DNA from: Calothrix parasitica NIES-267
GTDB lineage: Bacteria > Cyanobacteriota > Cyanobacteriia > Cyanobacteriales > Nostocaceae
DNA length: 64,000 nucleotides
Reading direction: 5' to 3'
NCBI RefSeq assembly: GCF_002368095.1
Contig: NZ_AP018227.1
Coordinates: 2,093,359-2,157,358, forward strand
Shown here: one piece after another, positions 1 through 9,136 of the stretch
Layout of the letters: every line of letters starts with the position of its first letter
Numbering within the stretch: position 1 is the stretch's first letter
The notes under the pieces: model-generated
What the model was told of the DNA's origin: nothing
Database searches by the model: none
What the model saw: only the letters and a program-made list of their open reading frames with translations
Translations under genes and position numbers: made by a program

Positions 1-1
1 C

Positions 2-529
2 ATTATGACACAAATAAATAAGGAATTAGATAAGACGAGAAAACGAGAAAAACGAAACATAGAAGATTCCATTAAGAAAACAAAATCACAATTAGGTAAA
101 AAGGAATACGAAAAAGTTTTAAATGGATTGAAAAAAAGTAAATACGCTTTACTGAAAAATGAATCAAATTTGAATGAAGAACAAAAAATTAAACTTGTAG
201 AAGTTAAAGAAGTATCTCCTACTCTTAAACTAATGCATGAATTAAAAGAGAAAATACGAATTATTTTTAATGAAACAAACGATTGGTTAGCGGGATTATT
301 TGAATTAGGGATGTGGCTATCAACTGCTAAAGATTATTTTCCAGTTAGCCAGAAAACAATTATTCGCTGGCCCGATGTTGTTATTGCTTACTTTGATAAC
401 GGTACAACTAGTGGTGTGGTTGAGGGTATTAACAACAAATTAAAACTTATTAAACGTTCGGGATACGGATTCAGAAACTTTGAGAACTTTAGAATTAGAT
501 GTTTGCTTAATTGGAATTTTAACTATTAG
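2..529 (+). pseudogene. ISL3-family transposase, C-terminal part (cut by window edge)
   Basis: The reading frame is open to the left edge, so the true start lies outside the window and the ATG at 5 is probably internal. The N-terminal part is Lys/Glu-rich and probably helical. The last ~45 residues carry the pattern GVVEGINNKLKLIKRSGYGF followed by an FRIRCLL-type end. In ISL3 transposases this region holds the last catalytic Glu of the DDE triad (the E of VEG) and a conserved aromatic tail. The enzyme would cut and join IS ends. Whether the copy is complete cannot be judged here, and I see no clear terminal inverted repeat after the stop codon. Confidence 0.75.
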
Positions 530-542
530 TTAAGCATACTAA

Positions 543-812
543 GTACTGAAGAACCATATAAATTCTGCGGACATCAGAATTAATTTAGTTAAAGCTATTT
601 TATTCAGTCAATTTTTAGCATTATTCCTCAATCAAGGAGATTAGGTCGATTCTCTCAAAGGTCAACATCTTTCTATTGGTCAACTTTGGGGAGATAGCTA
701 TTTTTATAATCCATATTTAGCAGCTTTAGGTATATGCGCTCTTTGTGTCTATCTAATTCTACTAGCTATCTTTTGGCTACAAATCATAATTTCAAAATCA
801 GGTGGTAAATAA
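543..812 (+). pseudogene. Decayed small membrane-protein gene with in-frame stop
   Basis: One frame runs from 543 to the TAA at 810-812 with a single internal TAG at 642-644. Reading through it gives about 88 residues: a hydrophobic stretch (AILFSQFLALFL), a polar middle (GQHLSIGQLWGDSYFYNPYL) and a second strongly hydrophobic helix (ALGICALCVYLILLAIFW) ending in SGGK. There is no ATG at the beginning. The continuity of membrane-like sequence on both sides of the stop suggests a broken gene, perhaps damaged when the neighbouring IS sequence arrived. The family is not recognised. Confidence 0.35.
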
Positions 813-975
813 ACATGAAAAATATAGTCAAATAAAAACACGACATTTACTATTTGATATTTAATTCCTGATTAAGCAGCAGGAAACTGAATAATTTTGC
901 AATAATTGATTTAGAGGTCATCATATATAAATTCTCGAAACACAACCGAACCACAGCTAGGAAAACAATAATTTA

Positions 976-1257
976 ATGACACCATCAGAAAATATTCCCA
1001 AGCCAAGACCCAAACCACCAATACCCAAGAAATTTCAGCCAATCACAGTAGTAGACTGTAACACCGATAGCCCGCGTGTCTTCACACAGTGCTACAAATG
1101 CGACCAACCTCTATTAATTCAAACCCATCACGATGGCAGCGAACCAATAGACCATAGGGTAGAATGTCCGACCTGCGGTGGAATAGCGTTTTTCGCTCAC
1201 GCACCCAAAGTAGCTACCGTAATGGCATTAGGAGAAGCACCCACACCCAATACTTAA
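976..1257 (+). CDS. Small zinc-ribbon-like hypothetical protein
   Basis: 93 residues, family not recognised. The N-terminus is Pro/Lys-rich (KPRPKPPIPKK). Two CxxC knuckles follow, CYKC at residues 39-42 and CPTC at 64-67, about 21 residues apart, a spacing compatible with one four-cysteine zinc ribbon. The C-terminus is short and Pro-rich. There is no signal peptide or membrane segment. A cytosolic metal-binding or nucleic-acid-binding role is possible but not shown. It stands alone between IS/decayed sequence and repeats. Confidence 0.55.
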   Translation: MTPSENIPKPRPKPPIPKKFQPITVVDCNTDSPRVFTQCYKCDQPLLIQTHHDGSEPIDHRVECPTCGGIAFFAHAPKVATVMALGEAPTPNT

Positions 1258-1555
1258 TTTTCTACAATTATTCCAAACCTTGGAATCTCCCCCCTTCTGC
1301 TTTTCTACGCTGTACGCACAAGTAATCGACCCGTGGGTTTCAAGGTTTCAACCCCGTGAAATCGTCCTTGCGAGCGAAGCGAAGCAAACGCAAGGAACTA
1401 TGATTGTCGCAATGACTAGCTTTAAGATATTTTCATTTTCATCTGAAGGCTTTCAGGTAGGGTTTTAAGACTTCTGCGTACACCGCAGCTTCTGCTTTTG
1501 GGGGTACAGTAAGTATTCCATAATACAATTATTATTTTAAATTTTGAAAATAAAA
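1258..1555. other. Intergenic region with repeat-like sequence
   Basis: No convincing gene. Around 1360-1420 there is a patch (CCTTGCGAGCGAAGCG, then TTGTCGCAATGAC) resembling sequence inside the MITE at 12415-12587. A 62-residue frame at 1280-1468 is composed largely of this repeat and is not treated as a gene. Confidence 0.4.
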
Positions 1556-1593
1556 AAATCAGTAGCGTCTTCTAATTGCAGGGCTACTGATTT
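1556..1593 (-). terminator. Probable intrinsic terminator of pdxA
   Basis: The arms AAATCAGTAG (1556-1565) and CTACTGATTT (1584-1593) are a perfect 10-bp inverted repeat. On the minus strand the hairpin is followed by a T tract (the A run at 1552-1558), as expected for transcription leaving pdxA leftward about 210 bp after its stop codon. Confidence 0.6.
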
Positions 1594-1806
1594 ACAATAT
1601 AGTGTGTGTGAAGTGTGGAAATTTCGGTGGATAATGGTTATCTAAATCACCTATACTACTAGCATAACCGAAAAAGTCTTGGATGCGAAGTGCTGTTTAA
1701 ATAAAATCGCAAATGCTCCATAGGTTTTATAAACTCTTATCTGAATATCGCTCATAGTTTGGAGAGATAAATGATAATTAGATGAGAAATTTATGAGAAA
1801 CAGAAT

Positions 1807-2871
1807 TTAGCGATCGCTAATTCTCACAGATACCAACTCACTCGCTAATTCAATCGCAGCTTTCATACTAGTAGGATCGGCAATTCCCTTACCCGCGATA
1901 TCAAAAGCAGTTCCGTGGTCTGGAGATGTCCGAATAAAAGGTAAACCAATCGTAGTATTAACCGCTCTATCAAAAGCCATCAACTTTACAGGAATCAAAC
2001 CTTGGTCGTGATAAAGCGCTAAATAACCATCCGCAGCTTGAATTTGAGATTTAATATTAGAATTACCATACCAAGCTTGTCCCGGTTGCACCCACATCGT
2101 ATCCGGAGGAATCAAACCCGACAAAGTTAAATTTGGACGCTTTTTCTGCTCCCCTTCCAACCAATCAAACAACCAATCCGCTTCCTCAGTTCCCAACTGT
2201 CCCCTTTCTCCACTATGGGGATTCAATCCTGCAATTACTATCTTTCCATTCTTAATTCCAAAATCTTTTTCCAAGCATTCCACCAGCAAATCCAACTTTC
2301 GACTCATTAATTCCGGTGTCAGCGCTTCCGAAACTTGACACAACGGTATATGTGTAGTTGCGAGTAGAGTTCGCAGAGTCCAATTAGTGTGAGGAGAACG
2401 AGCTACAAACAGCATACCGAATTTTTCCACACCAGCTTTTTCCGCTAAAAGTTCCGTTTGTCCCGGATAAATATGACCCGCAGCTTTCCAAGCAGACTTA
2501 GCAATTGGTCCAGTAACAATACCATCAAAATCACCCGCAAGCGTAGCAGCAATAGCCGCTTCCATAAAAGCAAAGCTAGCCGCACCACTAGCCGCACTTT
2601 CAACCCCCAGAGTAACTTTATCCTTGATATTGTCATCCAAGCTCACATCTAAAAAATCGATATTCTCATTTTTTTGTAAATATGTATAATTTTTTATGAG
2701 TAAACTGCGGTTTCCAACTACAGTTAAATCGCAATCATTGTAAATATCAGAATCAGCCAAAGCCTTTAAAACAACCTCAGTTCCAATTCCCGCAGGGTCA
2801 CCCAACGTCACAGCCAAACGCGGACGATTATTTAAATGAGAAACAACCTTATCTTGCTTTAATTGATACAT
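1807..2871 (-). CDS. pdxA: 4-hydroxythreonine-4-phosphate dehydrogenase
   Basis: The 354-residue protein matches PdxA throughout. It has an N-terminal [14 protein letters not shown] motif, a central TGPIAKSAW segment, NPHSGERG, and the C-terminal [12 protein letters not shown] and [13 protein letters not shown] motifs, which supply the metal-binding histidines and the substrate-phosphate site. The enzyme oxidises 4-phosphohydroxy-L-threonine with NAD in the DXP-dependent route to pyridoxal 5'-phosphate, and works in the cytosol as a dimer. The ATG start gives a ~15-residue lead before the conserved core, slightly longer than usual. It is transcribed alone, divergent from petM, with a terminator at 1556-1593. 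Confidence 0.95.
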   Translation of the reverse strand: MYQLKQDKVVSHLNNRPRLAVTLGDPAGIGTEVVLKALADSDIYNDCDLTVVGNRSLLIKNYTYLQKNENIDFLDVSLDDNIKDKVTLGVESAASGAASFAFMEAAIAATLAGDFDGIVTGPIAKSAWKAAGHIYPGQTELLAEKAGVEKFGMLFVARSPHTNWTLRTLLATTHIPLCQVSEALTPELMSRKLDLLVECLEKDFGIKNGKIVIAGLNPHSGERGQLGTEEADWLFDWLEGEQKKRPNLTLSGLIPPDTMWVQPGQAWYGNSNIKSQIQAADGYLALYHDQGLIPVKLMAFDRAVNTTIGLPFIRTSPDHGTAFDIAGKGIADPTSMKAAIELASELVSVRISDR

Positions 2872-3081
2872 TATTTTGTTAGTAGCTAGTAGTTAGTAAT
2901 TAGTTATTGGTTTTTAGAAGTATTTCTTTCCAATCCCCAATCCCCTCTCTTGAAAAGTTGCTCGTGGGGGAAACCCCCTGCTCGGCGTAATGGCTCCCCA
3001 AGACCACACTTTCCGCAATCCCCAATCCCCAACCACTCTGGTACACTTAACTTAATAATCAACTCACAAGGAGAACTTCAG

Positions 3082-3189
3082 ATGGGCGGCGAAATGTTCA
3101 ATGCAGCAATATTATCCTTCGGCTTAATCTTTATCGGTTGGGCTATAGGAACTTTGTTACTTAAAATTCAAGGTGCAGAACCAGAATAA
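3082..3189 (+). CDS. petM: Cytochrome b6f complex subunit PetM
   Basis: The peptide is 35 residues: a short N-terminus (MGGEMFNAA), one transmembrane helix ([20 protein letters not shown]) and the QGAEPE tail typical of PetM. PetM is a single-helix peripheral subunit of the thylakoid cytochrome b6f complex. The frame is open further upstream to an ATG at 2950, but the ATG at 3082 has a strong Shine-Dalgarno site (AAGGAG at 3068-3073) and gives the normal family length. It lies just before ycf39, as in other cyanobacteria, with a terminator-like hairpin between them. Confidence 0.92.
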   Translation: MGGEMFNAAILSFGLIFIGWAIGTLLLKIQGAEPE

Positions 3190-3230
3190 AACTATTTTAT
3201 AATCTGCGGAAAAACGCTTCAATAGTTGGT

Positions 3231-3266
3231 TAGAGACTATCAAGAGAGTCTCTACCATCATTTTTT
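3231..3266 (+). terminator. Hairpin plus T-run after petM
   Basis: The arms TAGAGACT (3231-3238) and AGTCTCTA (3247-3254) form an 8-bp stem, with T6 at 3261-3266. This is a likely terminator or attenuator between petM and ycf39. Confidence 0.55.
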
Positions 3267-3357
3267 GTTACGTAATAGATTAAGATACATTTTTGCTTAA
3301 AAAAACAATTCTGATAAAATTGTTTTAATAAAAGTTAACATTTTTTAACCAAACCTG

Positions 3358-4341
3358 ATGAAAATATTGATAGTAGGTGCTACTGGTACCTTGGGAAGAC
3401 AGGTTGCTCGTCATGCGATTGATGAAGGATACGAGGTACGCTGTTTAGTCCGAAGTTCTAAGAGAGCAGCATTTTTGAAAGAGTGGGGTGCAGAATTGGT
3501 GCGGGGAGATTTATGTTTTCCAGAAACCCTCGAAGCCGCAATTGATGGAGTAGATGGAATAATAGATGCATCAACATCTCGTCCCACAGATTCCCTGAGT
3601 ATTAAGCAAGTCGATTGGGATGGGAAAGTTGCATTAATTCAAGCAGCAGCAGCAGCAAATATTCAACGTTTTATCTTTTTCTCAATATTAAATAATCAAG
3701 ATTATCCAGAAGTACCCTTGATGGAAATCAAGCGGTGTAACGAACTGTTTTTAGCCGAATCCGGTTTGAACTACACCATTTTGCAGCTAGCTGGTTTCAT
3801 GCAAGGATTGATTGGACAATATGGAATTCCGATATTAGAAGCACAGCCAGTATGGGTAACAGGAGAATCTTCTCCCATAGCTTATATGGATACTCAAGAT
3901 ATAGCGAAATTTGCTATCAAAGCATTGAAACGAGAAGAAACTCAAAACCAAACATTCCCAGTAGTAGGAACCCGTGCTTGGAGTGCCCAGGAGATTATCA
4001 ACTTATGCGAAAGATTATCTGGTAAAAATGCCCGAATTGCTCGGATGCCATTAAACTTACTTCGTACCATTCGTAATATCTTGCGTTTCTTCCAGTGGGG
4101 ATGGAACGTATCCGATAGACTCTCCTTTACAGAAGTTTTGGCAAGTGGTAAAGCATTAGATGCTTCCATGGAAGAAACATATAAAGCCTTTGACATGGAT
4201 AAAAGTGAAGTAGCTACATTAGAATCCTATTTGCAAGAATATTTCAACAGAATTACCAAAAAACTTAGAGAACTCGATTACCAGCAAAACAAAGGTAAAA
4301 AAAAGAAAGAAAAAAGAACACCTTTCAAACAATCTTCTTAA
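3358..4341 (+). CDS. ycf39: Ycf39 / NmrA-like SDR, photosystem II assembly factor
   Basis: The 327-residue protein is an atypical short-chain dehydrogenase. The N-terminal NAD(P)-binding motif GATGTLGRQ (residues 7-15) is intact, the Rossmann fold runs to about residue 240, and the tail is very Lys-rich. Such proteins lack a standard catalytic Tyr-Lys pair. Ycf39 is known to act with HLIP proteins in chlorophyll delivery to new photosystem II reaction centres at the thylakoid membrane. The position directly after petM fits the assignment. Downstream, 4343-4465, are short AGTAGCGAGTAGC-type repeats in inverted orientation that could fold. Confidence 0.9.
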   Translation: MKILIVGATGTLGRQVARHAIDEGYEVRCLVRSSKRAAFLKEWGAELVRGDLCFPETLEAAIDGVDGIIDASTSRPTDSLSIKQVDWDGKVALIQAAAAANIQRFIFFSILNNQDYPEVPLMEIKRCNELFLAESGLNYTILQLAGFMQGLIGQYGIPILEAQPVWVTGESSPIAYMDTQDIAKFAIKALKREETQNQTFPVVGTRAWSAQEIINLCERLSGKNARIARMPLNLLRTIRNILRFFQWGWNVSDRLSFTEVLASGKALDASMEETYKAFDMDKSEVATLESYLQEYFNRITKKLRELDYQQNKGKKKKEKRTPFKQSS

Positions 4342-4576
4342 GAATGAAGAGTGAGTAGCGAGTAGCAAGTAGCGAATAGGGGATAAAGAAGCTTTTATTT
4401 TTATTGTCATCGGATTTTGGGTAAACTTCTTACTCGTAACTCACTACTCGCTACTCGCTACTTTAAGAATGTCTCCCAATCCCCACTTCCTCTCAATAAA
4501 AACTATGTACTAGGTACACATAATGTGTAACTATGAATTACATAAAAAACGTTACCTTAAATTTGGATATTTGAGC

Positions 4577-5494
4577 GTGCCGAAAGTAGGCATTATATAC
4601 AATGACGAAAAGCCGATAGCGAACAGTATTGCTATCGAATTAAAGCAGAAATTTACCGAACAAAGCTGGGATGTATGTGTCGCTAGCGGTATCGGTGGAA
4701 TTTTGGGCTATTCGACTCCACGAAGTCCTGTCTGTCATACTCCCATAGAAGGACTAACTCCCCCCGGTTTCGATTCATCAATGGAATTTGTAATAGTGCT
4801 GGGAGGAGATGGTACTGTATTGTCCGCATCTCGCCAAGTGGCACCCTGTGGAATTCCGATGCTGACCGTAAACACCGGTCACATGGGTTTTTTGACAGAA
4901 GCTTATATTAATCAATTACCCAAAGCCATAGAGCAAGTAATGGAGGGTAATTATGATATCGAAGAACGAGGAATGCTTGCGGTTAAAGTTTTTCGTAAAG
5001 ATGCAGTATTTTGGGAAGCTTTATGTCTAAATGAAATGGTGCTGCATCGGGAACCCTTGACCTCCATGTGTCATTTTGAAATAGCAATTGGTGGTCATGC
5101 TGCGGTAGACATAGCAGCAGATGGGATAATTGTTTCTACACCCACGGGTTCCACAGCTTATTCTTTGAGTGCTGGAGGTCCAGTAGTAGCCCCCGGAGTT
5201 GCAGTATTAGCGCTAGTTCCTATTTGTCCTCATTCCCTAGCATCGAGAGCTTTAGTATTTCCAGATAGGGAACCAGTTAACATTCATCCGGTGAATGCAA
5301 CTCAATTAGTGATGACAGTTGACGGTAATGCTGGCTGTTACATTTTGCCAGAAGACCGCGTTTATATAGAAAAATCAAACTACAGCGCTCGTTTTATTCG
5401 TCTGCAATCACCAGAGTTTTTTAGAATTTTACGAGAAAAATTAGGTTGGGGTTTACCTCATATTGCTAAACCTAGTTCTGTAGAAATTCCTTGA
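4577..5494 (+). CDS. nadK: NAD kinase
   Basis: ATP-NAD kinase, making NADP from NAD. The family motifs are present: LGGDGTVL (the GGDG nucleotide site), [20 protein letters not shown] (NE/D motif) and [15 protein letters not shown]. The preferred start is the GTG at 4577 ([10 protein letters not shown]), because homologues start at MPKAGIIYND. An upstream ATG at 4523 in the same frame would add 18 residues without homology. The protein is 305 residues from the GTG, normal for cyanobacterial NadK. It is a single gene, followed by a long hairpin element. Confidence 0.93.
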   Translation: MPKVGIIYNDEKPIANSIAIELKQKFTEQSWDVCVASGIGGILGYSTPRSPVCHTPIEGLTPPGFDSSMEFVIVLGGDGTVLSASRQVAPCGIPMLTVNTGHMGFLTEAYINQLPKAIEQVMEGNYDIEERGMLAVKVFRKDAVFWEALCLNEMVLHREPLTSMCHFEIAIGGHAAVDIAADGIIVSTPTGSTAYSLSAGGPVVAPGVAVLALVPICPHSLASRALVFPDREPVNIHPVNATQLVMTVDGNAGCYILPEDRVYIEKSNYSARFIRLQSPEFFRILREKLGWGLPHIAKPSSVEIP

Positions 5495-6314
5495 ATTGAA
5501 TAAAAATATGTTCGTTCGTAGTTGCGCTGTCTTCGCCAAACATTTTTGGCGAAGACAGCGCAACTACAAACCTATATTCTTATTCTCTGGTTGGTAAAAA
5601 AGGTAATTATTAGCTTTAACACATAAGGGTTTTAAGGCTTTTTCTCCGTTTCAAGTGCTTTCAATCAACTTGTGAGGAAATACAATCTTGTTTTTGCCTC
5701 TGCTCCCTGCTCCCTGCCCTTGTCAAAAAAAACTTTTCAGCAAACCCTAAGTTGTTTGGCGCTAAAGCGCAACTACGAACGAACGCTATACCCAATCTCC
5801 TTACCATAAATAAAATAGCTAATTGTTAAAATAAGATAAAGAAAATAGATAATTTTGATAACATCGATTAAAACTTGGACGGGCTGAAACATTGTTTCAG
5901 TAATGCCAAGCGTAAACTAATACACTTTGATTTTATTTTAAGCAACTATTACAGAAATTTCACGTCTAATTGTTCCGAAATACTTTACAATAATTTATTT
6001 GTAAAATATTGTAGTAAATCCCGCTAACAATCATTTGGGAAAAATAGTTAATTAAGGTGTTTAGAGCAATTAAGTATAATGTCTTAGATTTTGCAGAAAG
6101 TTGGGTTTGAGATTAAAAACAAGCCCGTGAGTTATAGGATAGGGGACAATCTAAAATCCCTGTTGGCGAATAGATATTAATTTAACTTTAAAATTACAAT
6201 CTAAAACTGTCCCGGTATCTTCCTTTAACTAGAGGATAATTCAAAATCATGGATAGTTAGTTTAATGACTTTCTAAGACTTGAGTGTCCTGTAAATCTAA
6301 AAATCTAAATAATT
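5495..6314. other. 820-bp intergenic region with repeat element and nblR leader
   Basis: The first 290 bp are the GTTCGTAGTTGCGC repeat element, listed separately. The rest is AT-rich without a coding frame and presumably contains the promoter of the response regulator starting at 6315. I find no clear known regulator site. Confidence 0.5.
5510..5784. repeat. MITE-like element with 18-bp GTTCGTTCGTAGTTGCGC ends
   Basis: GTTCGTTCGTAGTTGCGC at 5510-5527 is exactly the reverse complement of 5767-5784. Inside the left end is a perfect 23-bp-arm hairpin (arms 5518-5540 and 5545-5567, 4-base loop) of the type TTGCGCTGTCTTCGCC. The right end carries the other variant, TTGGCGCTAAAGCGC. Related copies lie at 20793-21011, 40030-40486 and 58105-58125. 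No coding capacity. Confidence 0.75.
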
Positions 6315-7001
6315 ATGACTGTTGCTTACAACCCTTGTGTTTTGGTAATAGAAAGCGATGAAAATCTTGCTTCTCAGCTTTCTTCCGATTTAAAAGAAAT
6401 TGGCTACGAACCAATTTTGGCTTCGGATACGACTTCTGGTTTACAACACAATCGCGATCGCCAACCTGCTTTGATTGTTGTGGATAGGATGCTAGCTGGA
6501 GAATCGGGAATTTCGTTATGCAAAAATCTGAGAAGTAACGGTGTGTGTACTCCGGTACTAATGTTAATGGCCAGAGATTCGGTTGATGACCGAGTAGCTT
6601 GTTTAGAAGCGGGTGCAGATGATTATTTTCTCAAACCTTACCGTTCGGAAAATTTCATGAATCTGGTTCGCTTATATTTGAAACCGGATGTTGATACTTC
6701 AGAACAATTGCGTTTTGGAGATTTAATTTTAGATTTAGCCACTCGTCGGGCTATAAATAACGAGCGAGCCATCGATTTGACAATGAAGGAATTTGAACTG
6801 CTAAAGTATCTTATGGAACATCCTCGTGAGGTACTAACTCGGGAACAGATTCTAGAAAATGTCTGGGGTTATGACTTTATGGGTGAGTCTAACGTGATTG
6901 AAGTTTATATTCGCTACCTGCGATTAAAAATAGAAGACGAAAGTCAAAAACGGTTAATTCAAACTGTACGGGGTGTTGGTTATGTGTTGAGAGAATCTTA
7001 G
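6315..7001 (+). CDS. nblR: OmpR/PhoB-family response regulator, NblR type
   Basis: 228 residues: receiver domain ~8-122 and winged-helix DNA-binding domain ~130-227 (TREQILENVWGY, then NVIEVYIRYLRLKIE). The phospho-acceptor position is D57 (VVDRMLAGESG) and the switch Lys is in FLKPYR. The string RMLAGESG, followed by VDDRVACLEAGADDY, is what I know from NblR, the regulator of phycobilisome degradation and stress acclimation. Receiver chemistry is atypical: the usual acidic pair is Glu-Ser (IESDE) and the usual Thr after beta-4 is Met (LMLMARD). NblR-like regulators are reported to work without phosphorylation. It is a stand-alone gene. Confidence 0.8.
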   Translation: MTVAYNPCVLVIESDENLASQLSSDLKEIGYEPILASDTTSGLQHNRDRQPALIVVDRMLAGESGISLCKNLRSNGVCTPVLMLMARDSVDDRVACLEAGADDYFLKPYRSENFMNLVRLYLKPDVDTSEQLRFGDLILDLATRRAINNERAIDLTMKEFELLKYLMEHPREVLTREQILENVWGYDFMGESNVIEVYIRYLRLKIEDESQKRLIQTVRGVGYVLRES

Positions 7002-7335
7002 TAATCCAGAATTATTTAAGAGTTTTCTTACTCAATAAAATTAAAAATTAACTCTTACAGACTTTTCTTTTACTGGAAATACAGTTTTTGCTGTCTACTT
7101 AGGGATTTAAATTATAAATAAAATCTGAACTTATATAGGTATTTTTGAAAAAAATACTCAATTAGATTAGATTAATTAATTGAATTTAAAGCATTTCTAG
7201 GGGATAGGAATCTCTCCCTACAGTTGATATCCACTTCTATGATTTCTTCTTGATTCAAGATGACGGATATAATTTATTACCCTCACCCATCCGCTTATTG
7301 AAATACAAAATCTAAAATTATCAAATCTTGAAGAA
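7002..7335. other. Non-coding gap after nblR
   Basis: AT-rich; no gene, strong hairpin or recognised site seen. It probably contains the promoter of the DUF192 lipoprotein. Confidence 0.4.
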
Positions 7336-7869
7336 ATGATTAAAAATTCGATGAAATATTATCAAAGATTACTAGCAATAATACCCTTGCTTTTACTTAT
7401 AAGTTGTTCGCAACAGACACCAGCAAAAGTTCCTCATACCAACATATCTCAAAGAAGTGCGACAGTGAATAATTTAGGTCAAGAACTACCAATTTCTGCT
7501 GTTGCTACAATTCCCGATGGGACTCAAATTCAGCTAGAAGTAACGCTAACACCAAAGCAACAAGCAATGGGATTAATGTATAGACCGGCTTTACCAGATA
7601 ACCGAGGAATGCTGTTTACATTTCCTTCTCCCCAACCAGTTAGTTTTTGGATGAAAAATGTCCCCGTACCCTTAGATATGGTTTTCATGCGTAAAGGAGT
7701 AATTCAATATGTAGAAGCTTCCGCACCTCCTTGTCTCAAAGAACCTTGTCCTACCTATGGTCCGAGAACCCTTATTGACCAAGTAATTGAATTGCGTTCC
7801 GGAAGAGCTGCCGAGTTAGGCTTAAAAAAAGGAGACAAAGTAACAATTAGCTCTATTGAATCCCCATAA
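7336..7869 (+). CDS. DUF192 family lipoprotein
   Basis: 177 residues. The N-terminal signal ends in a lipobox (LLISC, Cys near residue 25), so it should be a lipid-anchored envelope protein. The rest is a DUF192 domain: VTLTPKQQAMGLMYR, then GMLFTFPSPQPVSFWMKN, then PLDMVFM, and a C-terminal GPRTLIDQVIELRSGRAAELGLKKGD segment. The function of DUF192 is unknown; a WMKN-centred pocket is typical. A second in-frame ATG at 7351 would give a shorter, more typical signal peptide, and I cannot decide between them from ribosome sites. Monocistronic. Confidence 0.85.
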   Translation: MIKNSMKYYQRLLAIIPLLLLISCSQQTPAKVPHTNISQRSATVNNLGQELPISAVATIPDGTQIQLEVTLTPKQQAMGLMYRPALPDNRGMLFTFPSPQPVSFWMKNVPVPLDMVFMRKGVIQYVEASAPPCLKEPCPTYGPRTLIDQVIELRSGRAAELGLKKGDKVTISSIESP

Positions 7870-8393
7870 TTACTTAATAATTGAACGTGAGATATTACCC
7901 TATATAGCTTGATAGATATATAACAGATAGATAATCGAGAAAAAAGTATCAATAATAGTGGTATAAAAATAGAATGTGATGCTAAGATTTTTCTTGCTGC
8001 TAAGTGACTGCTAATCCTCGCAAACCCAAGGTGATTAAGAATTTAATAGATAATGCAAAAATCTTCCTTTTGGTGTACGTGTAAACAGTCGCAAATGGGG
8101 GAGTATAGGCTATGGAATCTTTGTTACAAGAAATGAAATTAGCTATCACTACTTAAGTAGAAAATATTAAACTCTTTTAAGTTGCGTGAAGTGTTACTTG
8201 AGACTATTAATATAAATCAAGCTAAAATATTTATTTCCCGGACATTCTCCTTTGTCACGCGGGCATTGGACAAACTGTACTTAACTGTTGATTCAGCAAC
8301 CGTACAGTGACATATGAATTACTGGCTACTAGCTACGGATGAACAATGGATAGATATATGACCATACACTCTACCCAAGGAGGTGAGATAAAA
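7870..8393. other. Intergenic region, possible gene remnants
   Basis: No intact gene. A 'NPRKPKVIKNLID'-like frame at about 8010-8090 and a 'MESLLQEMKLAITT' frame at 8112-8156 may be degenerate remnants but are too short to name. An inverted repeat ACTGTAC...GTACAGT (8274-8308) lies upstream of the DUF2949 gene. Confidence 0.3.
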
Positions 8394-8585
8394 GTGACAC
8401 AATCGACTTATTCGCGCCTGATTCGTTTTTTACAAGATGATTTATCAATTTCTACAGCTTCTCTAGCAGTAGCTTTGCGACATAGCGAGCAAGACCCAGG
8501 TCCATTACCAATGATTCTGTGGCAGTACGGTTTGGTAACCTTAGAACAGTTAGAGCAAATTTACGATTGGTTAGAAACAGCATAG
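8394..8585 (+). CDS. DUF2949 family small protein
   Basis: Starting at the GTG at 8394 the protein has 63 residues (VTQSTYSRLIRFLQDDL...). It consists of amphipathic helices and ends LVTLEQLEQIYDWLETA, matching the cyanobacterial DUF2949 family of unknown function. The frame is open to an ATG at 8346, but the GTG is preceded by a nearly perfect Shine-Dalgarno sequence AAGGAGGTG (8377-8385) at 8-base spacing. That fixes the start, and homology also begins there. No membrane segment. Confidence 0.75.
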   Translation: MTQSTYSRLIRFLQDDLSISTASLAVALRHSEQDPGPLPMILWQYGLVTLEQLEQIYDWLETA

Positions 8586-8678
8586 GTAATGAGTTAGCAA
8601 TAGGGAGAATAAAAAGATGTTGTTGCAAAGACTCCACTTTTTGCGAAGACTTCCAACGAATGTAGCTATATATGAATC

Positions 8679-8712
8679 AAAAGAGCGAGTTGAATGTTCA
8701 ACTCGCTCTTTT
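8679..8712. terminator. Strong 15-bp-stem hairpin
   Basis: AAAAGAGCGAGTTGA (8679-8693) and TCAACTCGCTCTTTT (8698-8712) are perfect complements with a 4-base loop. A-rich on one side and T-rich on the other, it can terminate transcription in both directions and serves the DUF2949 gene. Confidence 0.8.
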
Positions 8713-8977
8713 GGATTTTAGATTTTAGATTTTGGATTTTAGAGTGAGGAGCTATTTTTCCTTTATGTTCCCAACTCATTACTCATTACTCATTACTCAC
8801 TACTCCCCATTCCCTATTCCCTATTCCCTACTCCCCACTCCCTAGATAAAATAATTATTTTTTCGTGACAATTAAATTTAATGGTATATTAAGTGTCTAT
8901 TTTATTGTTTTAATTATCTATACAATAAAAAAGTGGATTAGCAGTCCCGAGCAAAAAACTGTCGTAGGGCAAATAGG

Positions 8978-9043
8978 AAATGTAGTTTAATAGCTGAGGC
9001 TATATATATAGCGCTCCTCACACTTGGCTATCGAAATACATTT
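8978..9043. ncRNA. Candidate structured RNA or mini-repeat (66-nt hairpin)
   Basis: AAATGTAGTTTAATAGC pairs imperfectly with GCTATCGAAATACATTT. Inside, TGAGG pairs with CCTCA around a CTATATATATAG palindrome. Both arms and the internal helix stay in register, giving one long stem. No promoter or T-run was identified, so it may equally be a MITE. Confidence 0.3.
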
Positions 9044-9136
9044 TCTAGGCTCTCGTGGTAAATTACCCCGTGCAAAAACTTAGTAAGGTAATTCTTTTAT
9101 TAGTATTGCCCTACTAGCAGTTATAGTAACTGCACC

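Larger units (their letters stand above)
8586..9136. other. Intergenic region: terminator, short repeats, long hairpin
   Basis: Contains the terminator at 8679-8712, ACTCATT and CCCTATT short repeats (8775-8845) and an imperfect 66-nt hairpin (8978-9043), listed separately. No coding frame of note. Confidence 0.5.

Noticed and set aside
1280-1468. 62-residue plus-strand frame
   Set aside because: Composed largely of dispersed repeat sequence (CGAGCGAAGCG, TCGCAATGAC); no family signal or ribosome site.
9013-9023. GCTCCTCACAC resembling the core of the Yfr1 small RNA (ACUCCUCACAC)
   Set aside because: First base differs, the flanking two-hairpin layout and T-run terminator are absent, and the bases are part of another hairpin.
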